Assembly: GCA_013388905.1 (NCBI GenBank)
Contig: JACAEI010000010.1
Location: 29,962-93,961, forward strand
From: Candidatus Bathyarchaeota archaeon
GTDB taxonomy: Archaea > Thermoproteota > Bathyarchaeia > Bathyarchaeales > Bathycorpusculaceae
Reading direction: 5' to 3'
DNA length: 64,000 bases
Shown: in pieces, positions 33,917-43,222 of the stretch
Layout: every line of letters starts with the position of its first letter
Numbering within the stretch: position 1 is the stretch's first letter
Notes under the pieces: model-generated
Seen by the model: only the letters and a program-made list of their open reading frames with translations
Database searches by the model: none
Told to the model about the DNA's origin: nothing
Made by a program: the position numbers and the translations under genes

Positions 33917-35143
33917 ATGGTTGAAGAAAAAGACATAGTCGAGTTTCTCAAGTCGCATGACGGCAAAGCGTCGTTGAATGATGTGGCTGAGGGTTTAGGC
34001 ATAGTTAAATACGGACCAAACTCTGCTTATGCATTTTTGCAATCTTTGAAAAACAAGGGCGTCATTGAACGGAGAGGTGAGCGTTGGACTTTACTTATTG
34101 AAGAGCCTAAGCCTGTTGAAAAAACTGCGGAGGCGCCTTCTAAGCCTGTAGAAGAGAAGGAAACAGCTGTTCCAGAGGTGGAAAAACTTATGAAAGCCAT
34201 GGCAAAAACTATTGCAGAAGCAATGAAAACTGCTCAAGCGCCTGCTGACGAGTGGGAGTTAGCCACAAGACCTATGGCGACGAAGATTGAGAAGAAAGAA
34301 GATAAACTAAGCGCTTTGGTTCTGAAACCAGATGTAGCTCCGGAAGCTAAGAAACCATTAGTAGGCTTCCCATCAGGCACCTTTATTGATGAGCTCTTTC
34401 TAACGCCGGAAGGAAAATCGCTCGACGGGATTCCTATATGTGGACAATTTGCAATAACAGGCTTGCCTGGTGCTGGAAAATCTATACTTATAGAGGAAAT
34501 AGCTGTACGTGTTGCTGCTTCTGAGAGAAAAGTGCTGTTTGCTACTGCAGAAGACACGTGGAAAAGTGCTACCCCCCGTTTTGATTTGCAATCTCGCCTG
34601 AAACAGAAAGCCGACATTTTAGGCTTGAGTTGGGATAAAATCCGAGAGAATCTTTTTGTGCTTGACACCGTGGCTTATCCGGAACTACGAGACTGGAACA
34701 CTTTCGCAGAAACTTATCGCTATGTCGCTGAGAAGGAAAAAATTGAGCTTGCGCTAATCGATTCTGTGACTGTGCTTGAAGCCTATCGTGGCGCATTAAA
34801 ATACCGTGTAATGGAGTTAGCCAGATACAACCAAGTTCATGGCATAACTGCCCTATACGTTAATCAACGAAGCTCAGAAGTCTGGGACAGCTACGACATG
34901 GCAGGCGGCATAGGCTTAGCCCACAACTTGGATGGAACAATAATAATTGATTACGGACGGGTTTATTGGCAAGACCAACAGATTGACTTAGCCTTAAGCA
35001 GGGGAGAATTCGTTCGTATATCACGCGTTTTGGACTGTAGAATGTGCAATTTCGAAAGAAGACGGATACGAGTTGAAATAACATCGGATGGTTTTCTTAA
35101 GGCTTTAGAGCCCATACCCAAAACTGAAGAAACTAGGCAGTGA
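33917..35143 (+). CDS. RecA/KaiC-family ATPase with N-terminal winged helix
   Basis: 408 residues. A winged-helix domain (1-65; VEFLKSHDGKASLNDVAEGL, KNKGVIERRGERW) is followed by a charged, Pro/Glu/Lys-rich linker (about 65-150) and a RecA fold: Walker A ITGLPGAGKSILIEE (about 185), Walker B ELALIDSVTVLEAY, and VTALYVNQRSS-like loop. It lacks the helix-hairpin-helix of RadA. KaiC/RadB-like archaeal ATPases act in recombination or signalling. Its stop overlaps the GTG start of the DNA ligase (GTGA), which suggests a shared role in DNA repair. The combination of winged helix and RecA core is not one I can assign to a named protein. Confidence 0.85.
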   Translation: MVEEKDIVEFLKSHDGKASLNDVAEGLGIVKYGPNSAYAFLQSLKNKGVIERRGERWTLLIEEPKPVEKTAEAPSKPVEEKETAVPEVEKLMKAMAKTIAEAMKTAQAPADEWELATRPMATKIEKKEDKLSALVLKPDVAPEAKKPLVGFPSGTFIDELFLTPEGKSLDGIPICGQFAITGLPGAGKSILIEEIAVRVAASERKVLFATAEDTWKSATPRFDLQSRLKQKADILGLSWDKIRENLFVLDTVAYPELRDWNTFAETYRYVAEKEKIELALIDSVTVLEAYRGALKYRVMELARYNQVHGITALYVNQRSSEVWDSYDMAGGIGLAHNLDGTIIIDYGRVYWQDQQIDLALSRGEFVRISRVLDCRMCNFERRRIRVEITSDGFLKALEPIPKTEETRQ

Positions 35144-36951
35144 AAAGATTAAAAATGTCAATAGTTAAGCCGCCATCCTTCGATGAACTTGTTAAAACCT
35201 ATGGGACTCCGAAAAAGGCAGTTCTTCACCTAATCGAAGCTGGATACTCACCAGAGCAAATAGAGTGGAAAATGGGCATGCCATACTATCTTATACGCTT
35301 ATACATGGAAGGTTTAGAAGCAAAAAAGGGCATCAAGTTCTCAAAAATAGTGGAAGTCTACGAGCGTATCGCGGTTATTCGCGGAAAAAAGGGCAAGGAA
35401 ACTGAACTAGTTAAATTCTTTCAAAATCCAAACTTAACATTGGAAATTAAAGCCCGCTTTACCTTCGGAACCATAACAGAAGAAAACCTTAAGATTGGGC
35501 CAGGCTTGATTGAAAGAAGCATAAGCCTAGCAACAGACGCGCCAAAAAACGAAGTCAAAAAGCTTTTAATAGACTATGGAGAACATGGCGAAGTCGCATA
35601 TTTGCTTTCAAAACCTAAAGATTCCGAATTAACAGTCGCAGAGGTTTATGAAACAATTAAGCTTTTACCCAAACTAAAAACTATACGTGAACGCGAGCTT
35701 CAAACCTCAAGTCTTTTACGGGCAAGCACGCCTACGGAAGCAAAATACATCGTTAGGCTTTTGCTTGGAGACTTAAAGCTTGGCTACTATGCCCGAACAG
35801 TGATTAATGCAGCAGCAAGAGCCTACGAGGTTTTGCCTGAACTGATCGAAAATGCTTGTGCAATTTTAGGCTTGACAGAAGGCATAGCACTTGCTTCTGA
35901 GGGTGTACTCAAGCTCTCTGAAGTTAAAATACGCCCAGGACAATTCATTAAGCCTCAACTTGCGCACCTTTATGAACCTGACAAAGTAGTTTTCCCAGTT
36001 AGAGCCGAGTATAAGCTTGATGGAAGTCGCCTTCAAATCCACAAATGGGGCATTCAGACATGGCTTTACTCGAGAAGAAGCGTAGAAAAATCGCAGACGC
36101 TACCAGAAGCCGTGGAAATTGCCAAAAGATTTAATGCCCAAAGCTGTATCATTGACAGTGAAATAATCGCTATTGATGATGCTGGAAATCCGTTGCCTTT
36201 CCAAACTTTGCTTGAAAGAACAGTGCCCAGAGAACTCCCACGAGAAGAATTAGAAAAGCGAAAGGAAAAAACCAAAATCACTATCAAAGCCTTTGACGTA
36301 CTCTTTTTAAATGGGCAAACAGTCACCGATTTAACACTTTTTACACGACGAAAATATTTGCTAGAAGTTGTTCCTGCTGAGTACATTGTGGAAGGTGTAG
36401 ACTGCCAGAATGAGATTGAGCTTATGCGTTTCTATGAGGAAGCATTGAAGAAAAAATTTGAGGGCATAGTTGTTAAAAACTTGAATTCGCCTTACGAGAT
36501 TGGACAGCGCACTTATACGTGGCTGAAGCTAAAGCCTGAAAGAGATACCATAGACGGTACGATAGTAAAAGCCCTTTACGGAAAAGGCAAACGCTCGGGA
36601 TTGTATTCGTCATTTTTGCTTGCTGTTCGTGAACCATCAGAAAAGAAACTTTACACGATTGGAAGGGTTTCGAATCTGCCAGACGAGACAATGAATGCCC
36701 TCAAAACAATAGTTGAGAAAACCAAGACAAGCGGGGATGAAGAGGGTGTGTTTGTTAAGCCTTCAGTGGTTGCAGAAGTCACATATCAGGAAATTCAAGA
36801 AACAGATGAATATACAAGTGGTTTTGCCTTAAGAGTACCTAAACTGATTCGGTTTAGACTAGACAAGACCATTGACGAGATAGACAGCATTGAAAAATTG
36901 AAGAAGCTTTACGATTTGCAATATGAACGGTATCCAGCTAATCTACTATAG
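35140..36951 (+). CDS. lig: ATP-dependent DNA ligase
   Basis: 603 residues (598 from the ATG at 35155, MSIVKPPSFDELV, which may be the true start). An N-terminal DNA-binding domain (about 1-230) contains the family's LLIDYGEHGEVAYLL and LLLGDLKLGYYART. The nucleotidyltransferase motif I is EYKLDGSR with catalytic Lys292. Further motifs: SRR (III), IIDSEIIAID (IIIa), EGIVVKNLNSPYEIG (IV) and WLKLKPE (V). The C-terminal OB domain follows. Typical archaeal replicative/repair ligase of about 600 residues. It overlaps the RecA-family gene upstream and converges with a cysteine-cluster gene with a few bases' overlap. Confidence 0.96.
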   Translation: MKRLKMSIVKPPSFDELVKTYGTPKKAVLHLIEAGYSPEQIEWKMGMPYYLIRLYMEGLEAKKGIKFSKIVEVYERIAVIRGKKGKETELVKFFQNPNLTLEIKARFTFGTITEENLKIGPGLIERSISLATDAPKNEVKKLLIDYGEHGEVAYLLSKPKDSELTVAEVYETIKLLPKLKTIRERELQTSSLLRASTPTEAKYIVRLLLGDLKLGYYARTVINAAARAYEVLPELIENACAILGLTEGIALASEGVLKLSEVKIRPGQFIKPQLAHLYEPDKVVFPVRAEYKLDGSRLQIHKWGIQTWLYSRRSVEKSQTLPEAVEIAKRFNAQSCIIDSEIIAIDDAGNPLPFQTLLERTVPRELPREELEKRKEKTKITIKAFDVLFLNGQTVTDLTLFTRRKYLLEVVPAEYIVEGVDCQNEIELMRFYEEALKKKFEGIVVKNLNSPYEIGQRTYTWLKLKPERDTIDGTIVKALYGKGKRSGLYSSFLLAVREPSEKKLYTIGRVSNLPDETMNALKTIVEKTKTSGDEEGVFVKPSVVAEVTYQEIQETDEYTSGFALRVPKLIRFRLDKTIDEIDSIEKLKKLYDLQYERYPANLL

Positions 36952-37437
36952 CTGAAGAAGACTAATTTTTCCAGTTGTTTTATATTGTTCAACACGAAGA
37001 TTTAATGCAATTTCTGTGAATTCTTTAAGAATGAGATTGCTGAATTTCCATGTTGGGCTTCCATATCTAAGCCCGCTGCATGTGGAATCTGCATAAACAA
37101 ATAGCTTGTGCTCTCCATGATTGTAAACTGCGTCATTTGCATATCCATATTCTGGTTTGTTCACGATTTTGAAAGGCCAAAGCTTACATGCCTTAGGTTT
37201 CATTTGTTGAAGTCCACATAAGTGTATGCCAGAAAAACTATGCAAAAACGTGCATGAGCCGTCGCTTTTCCTTTTTATAAACAGTTTATCTAAGCCAGAG
37301 ACAGTTGTTTCTACACCATAGTTTTTGACAATTTTTAGCCATTCATGAAAGTTTAAGACGACACTGTAGGCTTTGCAACATAAACCGCATGCGTTGCATT
37401 TCCAGTCTGCAATGAATCGCCATGGAACAAACAACAT
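36946..37437 (-). CDS. YkgJ-type cysteine cluster protein
   Basis: 163 residues. WKCNACGLCCKAY (about residues 12-24), then HLCGLQQMKPKACKLWPF (about 75-93) is the CxxCGxCC...C...KPxxCxxxPF pattern of the YkgJ/UPF0153 family, expected to bind an iron-sulfur cluster or zinc. Function in this family is unsettled; some members are methyltransferase or protein-modification partners. It overlaps the ligase stop by a few bases on the opposite strand. Confidence 0.8.
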   Translation of the reverse strand: MLFVPWRFIADWKCNACGLCCKAYSVVLNFHEWLKIVKNYGVETTVSGLDKLFIKRKSDGSCTFLHSFSGIHLCGLQQMKPKACKLWPFKIVNKPEYGYANDAVYNHGEHKLFVYADSTCSGLRYGSPTWKFSNLILKEFTEIALNLRVEQYKTTGKISLLQL

Positions 37438-37537
37438 TCCAAATGCCCACTTGCATATGCTCTAAATTTCTTAGAAATTATTCTTTTCTTAAAAACTTAT
37501 TCAGGAAACGTTTCATTTTTTCATTAGACGAGAAAGC

Positions 37538-38014
37538 CTAAACTTTTCGGTATAAGTAAATTGTGTGGGATGGATAGCCCAAAGTTTGGTTTTCACAAAA
37601 ATTCTCAACCTTTACAGGTTTCCATCCAATAATTTCGTAGTCATGTGAAATCACACGAACCCCTGGTCTAAGTTCAGCCTCAAGTTTTGGCTTAACTTTT
37701 TCATTCGCACTTGTTGTCAAATAAAGGAAGATAACGTCTGCAGACGTTAAGTCAACGTTAAACATATCGCCATTAACTATTGTCACCCTATCTTGAAGTC
37801 CATTTTCATAAACTGTGCTTAAAGCTTTTTTAACAAGGTCTTCGCGCAATTCGACTCCAACGGCTCTGGCTCCAAAATCCTTCGCAGCCATCACAACTGT
37901 TCTGCCATCTCCAGCGCCTAAATCAAAGAAGACTTCACCAGCCTTCAGTTCTGACAATATAAGCATTTGACGGATCACTTGCGGTGGACTTGGAACATAT
38001 GGCGCTATGTACAT
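37538..38014 (-). CDS. Protein lysine methyltransferase, aKMT-like
   Basis: 158 residues. YVPSPPQVIRQMLIL at the start, motif I FFDLGAGDGRTVVMAAK, GVELREDLVKKAL, VNGDMFNVDLTSADVIFLYLTTS and a C-terminal ISHDYEIIGWKP with SHTIYLYRKV match the small seven-strand family of crenarchaeal aKMT (about 160 residues), which methylates many lysines on chromatin and other proteins, and eukaryotic FAM173-type enzymes. The length and block order agree; I place it as an aKMT-type enzyme by pattern memory. It stands alone between two small cysteine-rich genes. Confidence 0.75.
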   Translation of the reverse strand: MYIAPYVPSPPQVIRQMLILSELKAGEVFFDLGAGDGRTVVMAAKDFGARAVGVELREDLVKKALSTVYENGLQDRVTIVNGDMFNVDLTSADVIFLYLTTSANEKVKPKLEAELRPGVRVISHDYEIIGWKPVKVENFCENQTLGYPSHTIYLYRKV

Positions 38015-38096
38015 ATATGAATCCTCGTTTATTTTTAACTTGAGGCTTCTGTTGATTTATCCAATGTATCAGCTCTTTTAAAGATTTTCTGAATTT

Positions 38097-38423
38097 CTAA
38101 GCAACATAAGTGGCTTTTTTAGGTGCAGGTCTTTTGGCTTCTCCACATTTCACGCAACTCTGAGCACATAGCTCCAAATATTTTTCTTCATCTTTCGAGC
38201 CAATAGCCTCAGAAGCTTTTCGGCATAATTCGCTTGCTTCGTCGCACCCGCAATCTTTACAAAGTTTTGATATTGATTGGCAGATTTCCTGCACATCCTT
38301 CGGGTCTAATACTGCTCTGTTTGTGCGAACGAGCAGGCAGATTTCTCGTGCTAAAACGCATGTTTGAACGTATTTTATTCTTTCAAGAACTTCCTCTCGC
38401 AGTTTTTTTCGACTTATTTCCAC
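38097..38423 (-). CDS. Cysteine-rich small helical protein
   Basis: 108 residues, mostly helical, with ten cysteines: TCVLAREICLL, EICQSISKLCKDCGCDEASELCRKA and LELCAQSCVKCGEA. The spacing resembles four-helix-bundle copper-binding/ferredoxin-like (DUF326) proteins, where Cys pairs on helices face the core. The GTG start has AGGAGA 9 nt upstream. Function is not established; metal binding or storage is inference. Confidence 0.55.
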   Translation of the reverse strand: MEISRKKLREEVLERIKYVQTCVLAREICLLVRTNRAVLDPKDVQEICQSISKLCKDCGCDEASELCRKASEAIGSKDEEKYLELCAQSCVKCGEAKRPAPKKATYVA

Positions 38424-38509
38424 TTTTTTAGTCTCCTAATGCGATTAACAGAATGCTTACGCACAATAAGGTAGGCTTTCATTTAAAAGTTGTTGTAAGT
38501 CTCAACCAT

Positions 38510-41389
38510 TCACCCGAATCGTTTGCTAATGGCTTTGCGCTCTGCTTCAAGAACAAGTTCATAAAACCTATCATTTGGTTTCGATTCTTCTTCAAGCACT
38601 TCCTTAACATCTGATGGCTGAACTCTTCTACCGGACAATGCCAGTACTGCGGTCTTGCCATATTTAGCTATCAACTTAGCTGTTTGCAATGCTTGCATAT
38701 GCAGTTTTTCCTCGTTTTTAGTCAGTTTTCCGCCTTTCTTTTCAATGATTGGAAGGATTTTTTCTTCTTCCACCTTTAGAAGACCCAATGCTGGAGAGCC
38801 GCATCGGGGACATTTTGGTTTATCTGGAAGGTCTTTAGTGCGTATCATTTCCGTATAATTCCAACAGTTTGTGCACACAAAGCTAGATGTTTCGTTGAGC
38901 AATCGCGCTTTTGCTGACTCTATTAGAACAGCTCGCATTCGTTCAGGAGGAATCAAATCTGTTTTCATGCTTACACGTTCAATGCCTACACGGGCAACAG
39001 GAGTTGCATATCCAGCAGTTTCCACCTTCTGCAGTTGAATTTCACCTCTTCCAATTTTTTCGAGAACGTGAACAAGTTTTTCAATGTCCAAATCTTTTGT
39101 GAAAACTTCTTTCAAAGCCTCCTCATAGATTGGCGTATCCTCAAAACTCTTTATTAGCCTTTGTAGGCTTACGCTGCTGAAGTCAGCCCATTTCTTTAGG
39201 GCTCCGAAGCGTCGTGCTACATGAATCATTCTGCGTTTAAAAAGCCCAGTCTTCACTGTCGCTCTAGTGAGCGTGTCTCTGACTGCTTGGTCTGACATGT
39301 CTCTAATTTCATTAAACAGTTCAATTATTCGGTTTGCGTTTGCAGCACCCATTGTCTGCACGAAAATGCGATATGGGTCGTGTTGAACTACGACTGCGTA
39401 TCCGATTTTTTCTGAAAGCAACTGTCCCAATAGTTGGGCTAGCGCTCTGTTCGTAAGCGAGCCGAAGTTGGTGTGAATTATAACGAAGTCTTCCCAGTCT
39501 TCGAAGATTATTCGATTATCAGTTGGAACCGGAATATCGGCGATTACCTGTTCTATTGTTTCAGCTAAAGCCCTCAAAATAGTGTCCTTATCAGCCGGAT
39601 ACTGCTCGCTTAATTTAGCAGCTATTTCTTCCTGTGAAAGCCCCTTGTGCATTTGTTCTTCAACAAAACCTCTGATTGAGGCTACTTCTTGCGCTATTTC
39701 AAATGGAACTGGAATTTCTTCTCCAATCCAGCTCGGTATGGCTCCTGTAGGATCTTCAACGGGCGTCACATGAACCTTTTCTTCAGAAACGTGCAATATT
39801 CGCCATGGGCTTCCTCTTATGATGAATTTTGTTCCAGGTTTGCCATACTCAGCCATGAAGGCTTCATCTAAAACTCCTACTGCAGAATCGCTTGAATCGT
39901 CAACTACGAGAAATTGTTTTTCTTCCGGTATCATGGATAAGTTGTCAAAATAATATTCGAAGAGGGCTTTTGTTCTGCGAGGTTTCAAAACCACCTTATC
40001 TTCGAAGGAAACCCATGCTAACCGTGGAAATCGTTGATGCATATACCTGAGAATCTTTTCAACGTCAGCTATTGTTAAATCCTCGTAGGGATAAGCGTTC
40101 TTGAACATTTCCGATATTTCGTTAAACTCCACTCTTCTGTTTTTGAGCAGAAGACCCGCAATCTGATGGGCTAGCGCATCATAAGGTTTTGGCGGAATCT
40201 CGACAGGCTCAAGATCTTCTTTCAAGGCTCTACGAGCTATGGCTAGTGCTTCCAATGCATCATCAGAATCCATTGTCACAATTAGTCCTTCTGCTATGAG
40301 GCCTATTCTGTGTCCACTTCTGCCAACACGCTGTATAAGCCGCGTCACTTGTCTGGGGCTCATGTACTGTATAACTAGATCTATTCTGCCCACATCTATA
40401 CCTAATTCTAAACTGCTTGTGGCTACAAGTCCCTTTAATTCGCCACTTTTCAAGCCTTTTTCAGCTGCTATTCGGGATGGTTTAGCAAGAGAGCCATGAT
40501 GGATGGATACTGGAAAGTCTACGTCCCAGACTTTGAATCTGCTTGCCAAAACTTCCGATATAGCCCTTGTATTCGTAAATAATAAAACAGATTTGTGCCT
40601 GCTCATGTAATCGCGGATTAATCGAAGTCTGGCCGCAACTTCTGGATGTGTGTAAAGCCTTTCAGCAAGCTTAAAATCTTCAGATTCTGGCTTTGGATAA
40701 ACAATTTTTAACCGCATCATTCTGGCAACTGGAACACGAACAATTTCGACACTTCGTCCGTTTCCAACAAGAAATTGGGCAACTTTTTCCGGGCTTCCAA
40801 TAGTAGCTGATAAGCCTATAAGCTGGAATTCTCTGCCCATCATGGACCTAAGTCTTTCCAAAGCTAGGGCAAGTTGGCTCCCTCGTTTGCTGTCTGCCAT
40901 TTCGTGCACTTCGTCAATTATTACCCATCGCACTTGCTGCAGATGTTGGCGCATAACCCAGCCTGGCAATATTGCTTGCAACGTTTCAGGCGTTGTGATT
41001 AAAATGTCTGGTGGGCTCATGGCTTGCCTTGTTCGCTCTTTTGTTTCTGTATCGCCATGTCTAACAGCCAATTTTATGTCAAGATTGTTACACCACCATT
41101 CAAGTCTCTCTAGCATGTCTCGATTTAAGGCTCGTAAAGGCGTAATATACAACACCTTAATGCCAGGCGTTCCTTGCTGTCCTTGAAGAAGCATGTTTAA
41201 AACTGGTAAAAATGCGGCTTCTGTCTTGCCACTAGCCGTAGGCGATATAAGAAGAACATTTTTTCCCTCAAGAATTTTTGGAATAGTCTTCTCCTGCGGT
41301 TCTGTCGGTTTTAAGAATCCCCTCTGTTCAATAAGCCTTCGAACGGGCTTAACAAGCAATTCAAAAGCGTTTTTATGAGAACTCTCCAC
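38510..41389 (-). CDS. lhr: Lhr-type large DEAD/DEAH-box helicase
   Basis: 959 residues from a GTG at 41387-41389 (VESSHKNAFELLVKPVRRLIEQRGF), which matches where the family's core begins; the frame stays open upstream to an ATG at 41638 (1042 residues). Motifs: Q-like PTEPQEKTIP, Walker A SPTASGKTEAAF, TPLRALNRDM (Ia), TTPETLQ, DEVHEMADSKRGSQLALALERL (DEVH), SATIG (III), TSSLELGIDVGRIDLVIQ and RLIQRVGRSGHR (VI). A winged helix and Lhr-specific core follow, then a zinc ribbon near the C-terminus (CTNCWNY...CPRCG). Lhr unwinds DNA and RNA:DNA hybrids in repair. No operon partner is obvious. Confidence 0.92.
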   Translation of the reverse strand: MESSHKNAFELLVKPVRRLIEQRGFLKPTEPQEKTIPKILEGKNVLLISPTASGKTEAAFLPVLNMLLQGQQGTPGIKVLYITPLRALNRDMLERLEWWCNNLDIKLAVRHGDTETKERTRQAMSPPDILITTPETLQAILPGWVMRQHLQQVRWVIIDEVHEMADSKRGSQLALALERLRSMMGREFQLIGLSATIGSPEKVAQFLVGNGRSVEIVRVPVARMMRLKIVYPKPESEDFKLAERLYTHPEVAARLRLIRDYMSRHKSVLLFTNTRAISEVLASRFKVWDVDFPVSIHHGSLAKPSRIAAEKGLKSGELKGLVATSSLELGIDVGRIDLVIQYMSPRQVTRLIQRVGRSGHRIGLIAEGLIVTMDSDDALEALAIARRALKEDLEPVEIPPKPYDALAHQIAGLLLKNRRVEFNEISEMFKNAYPYEDLTIADVEKILRYMHQRFPRLAWVSFEDKVVLKPRRTKALFEYYFDNLSMIPEEKQFLVVDDSSDSAVGVLDEAFMAEYGKPGTKFIIRGSPWRILHVSEEKVHVTPVEDPTGAIPSWIGEEIPVPFEIAQEVASIRGFVEEQMHKGLSQEEIAAKLSEQYPADKDTILRALAETIEQVIADIPVPTDNRIIFEDWEDFVIIHTNFGSLTNRALAQLLGQLLSEKIGYAVVVQHDPYRIFVQTMGAANANRIIELFNEIRDMSDQAVRDTLTRATVKTGLFKRRMIHVARRFGALKKWADFSSVSLQRLIKSFEDTPIYEEALKEVFTKDLDIEKLVHVLEKIGRGEIQLQKVETAGYATPVARVGIERVSMKTDLIPPERMRAVLIESAKARLLNETSSFVCTNCWNYTEMIRTKDLPDKPKCPRCGSPALGLLKVEEEKILPIIEKKGGKLTKNEEKLHMQALQTAKLIAKYGKTAVLALSGRRVQPSDVKEVLEEESKPNDRFYELVLEAERKAISKRFG

Positions 41390-41953
41390 GATTAGCCTAA
41401 ACCTCAATGCAAAGGAATAAGCATAAGCCATAGGTAAAAGCGTTTTGGAAACAGTTTTTAGCAATCTTCTGTGGGAATCTTTTACAAAAGAGGACAGTTT
41501 CACCAAATAGTTGCCTGGCGAAGAAGCAATGTTTTCTAATGTTGTTTTTGTCATTTTCGTTTCAATTTCTGCCATAATGCATGCAGTTTTCGGCTTGAAT
41601 TCGTCAATGGAAGACCGTGCCTTATTTCTAATAATCAATAATTTTGGCTATTCATCCTGTTAAAGGTATGTTAAAAATGCTTCAAGATCATAAACCAGCA
41701 TTGTTTGGACTGCGTTTCGGATTTATTTCATCGATGAATGAGGTAATATTATTCTTTGATAGCTTATTTCACGCGCTAACATGCCAGCTTTTAGGCTTTA
41801 ACTTAAAAGTCTATGTAAATGGTGTTTCATTCTTTTGCCAAGAACGTGTATAAACTCGATGTTACGTTAGGGTTTTTCTATGTGAAAACAATGGAAAGTT
41901 TTTTATGTATCATCATATGAACCATGGTTATCGAGAATGTTGGAGGAAATTAA
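41390..41953 (+). other. Intergenic stretch, no gene supported
   Basis: Between Lhr (if it starts at 41389) and the 56-residue zinc ribbon. The first 249 bases are an open upstream extension of Lhr and may be its true N-terminus. The rest is AT-rich. A 69-codon frame at 41644-41853 has no ribosome site and no recognisable features. A TATA-like TTTTTTATGTATC about 55 nt before 41954 may drive the zinc ribbon. No tRNA or repeat is visible. Confidence 0.4.
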
Positions 41954-42124
41954 ATGGCTAAATGTCCAAAATGCGGAACTGTCGTTTCATCACCTAAGAA
42001 AAAGTGGACCATGGCTGGACGCCCTGACAAGTCAGGAAAAAGAATGCAACTAGAAATAGGACTTTTCGAATGCCCGAAATGTCACAAACCATTCCGAGAA
42101 GTGCTAAGCAAGAAGAAGATCTAA
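41954..42124 (+). CDS. 56-residue zinc-ribbon protein
   Basis: The frame from ATG 41954 to TAA 42122-42124 encodes 56 residues: CPKCG at 4-8 and CPKCH at about 40-44, joined by a basic segment (KKKWTMAGRPDKSGKR), ending in KKKI. GGAGGAAATTAA lies just before the ATG. The paired CxxC motifs and high Lys/Arg content suggest a nucleic-acid-binding ribbon, as in small archaeal chromatin or transcription-associated proteins. I cannot name it. It is too short to be found by usual ORF-length cut-offs but the start signal and conserved-looking Cys spacing make it a credible gene. Confidence 0.7.
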   Translation: MAKCPKCGTVVSSPKKKWTMAGRPDKSGKRMQLEIGLFECPKCHKPFREVLSKKKI

Positions 42125-42244
42125 ACTCAACGCGAAGGACTTTAAACTTACTTCCCCCTATTTTTTCAGTTTCTAAAGCGTTAAGTTTTAAAACATGTAA
42201 GCCTAATTGAACAAGAACTCTTCATCCTAATAGAAGGCAAAAAA

Positions 42245-43210
42245 TTGACAGAAGCAACAGCAACATTGAGGCGAATCTGGAAAAACGAGTATTTTCAAAC
42301 AATTCTAATGATTGTCTTAATGGTAGTAGTAGTTTTCGGCTTCTGGTTTGGCTTCCAACTAGTGCTTAGGTCGCAATATCCGGCGTTAGCTGTGGTTTCT
42401 ACAAGCATGCTGCCAACTTTAAATGTGGGCGACGTGATAATAGTCCAAGGTGTTCCAGCATCTGAAATAAAAGCAGATTACTTAACAGGCGACATTGTTG
42501 TTTTCAAAAGCCAAACCCCAGATTATCGCATAGTACACAGGGCAATAAAAATAGAGAATAGGACTAATGGCTACTGGATTACTACAAAAGGAGATAGCAA
42601 TCCTGGGCCTGACGCTCCATTTCACGAGAGTCAGCTAATTGGGAAAGTTGTGGCGAGAGTTCCGTACATAGGCAACTTTGCCTTATTTATCAATGCGTTG
42701 GGCAGCTTTTACTACTTCATCATCATACTAATAATCATTGTCAATATCCTGTTATCGCTGGCTCCTAGCGGTGACGAAAAAAAGAAGACTAGAGAAGAAA
42801 CTCTTGGGGAAAAAAAGAGACTGTTCGGAAAACTGACCTTGGAAACGCTCTTCCTGATAATCTTAAACGTTCTTTTCATAGGCTTTTTGGTTTTCAGTTT
42901 GTATGGAAGTTTTACGTTCTGGCAGATAGGCGCTCGCCCACCTCAATATGTGACAATTCGCGGCATGTATTCTGACCTCCAGTATCAAGCTAACTATGGA
43001 GCAAATGTCACTGCCGCTTTTCTTTCTCAAGGTTTTATGACTTATCAAATAGATTGTCTAATAAACGGAAGCGTGCGCATTGGCGTTCCAACATTTTCAT
43101 GGGTGCAAGTTACAATTCTAGTTCTTTTGTTGTTTGACTTCTGGATATTCGCCAAATTTCTGCATCTAGATAAGAAAATTGTGCATATGTTAAAACGCAA
43201 TTCGGCGTAA
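42245..43210 (+). CDS. Signal peptidase I, archaeal S26B type
   Basis: 321 residues. Two N-terminal features: a transmembrane helix (about 18-40) and the catalytic serine in VSTSMLPTLNVGDVIIVQG (about 50-68). YRIVHRAIKIE (about 97) provides the His that replaces the bacterial Lys in ER/archaeal enzymes, and TKGDSNPGPDAPF carries the conserved Asp region. Beyond the catalytic domain (to about 155) come a second helix, a charged loop, a further helix and an extracellular domain, then a last helix: a C-terminal extension absent from minimal S26B enzymes. The start is TTG. It cleaves Sec signal peptides, such as those of the S-layer and adhesin candidates. Confidence 0.9.
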   Translation: MTEATATLRRIWKNEYFQTILMIVLMVVVVFGFWFGFQLVLRSQYPALAVVSTSMLPTLNVGDVIIVQGVPASEIKADYLTGDIVVFKSQTPDYRIVHRAIKIENRTNGYWITTKGDSNPGPDAPFHESQLIGKVVARVPYIGNFALFINALGSFYYFIIILIIIVNILLSLAPSGDEKKKTREETLGEKKRLFGKLTLETLFLIILNVLFIGFLVFSLYGSFTFWQIGARPPQYVTIRGMYSDLQYQANYGANVTAAFLSQGFMTYQIDCLINGSVRIGVPTFSWVQVTILVLLLFDFWIFAKFLHLDKKIVHMLKRNSA

Positions 43211-43222
43211 CTTTTTTTCTGT

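Noticed and set aside
34569..35084. Antisense frames opposite the RecA-family ATPase
   Set aside because: No start signals and no domain features; the sense gene explains the region.
41644..41853. 69-codon open frame between Lhr and the small zinc ribbon
   Set aside because: No ribosome site, no recognisable domain, no conserved-looking composition; most likely chance.
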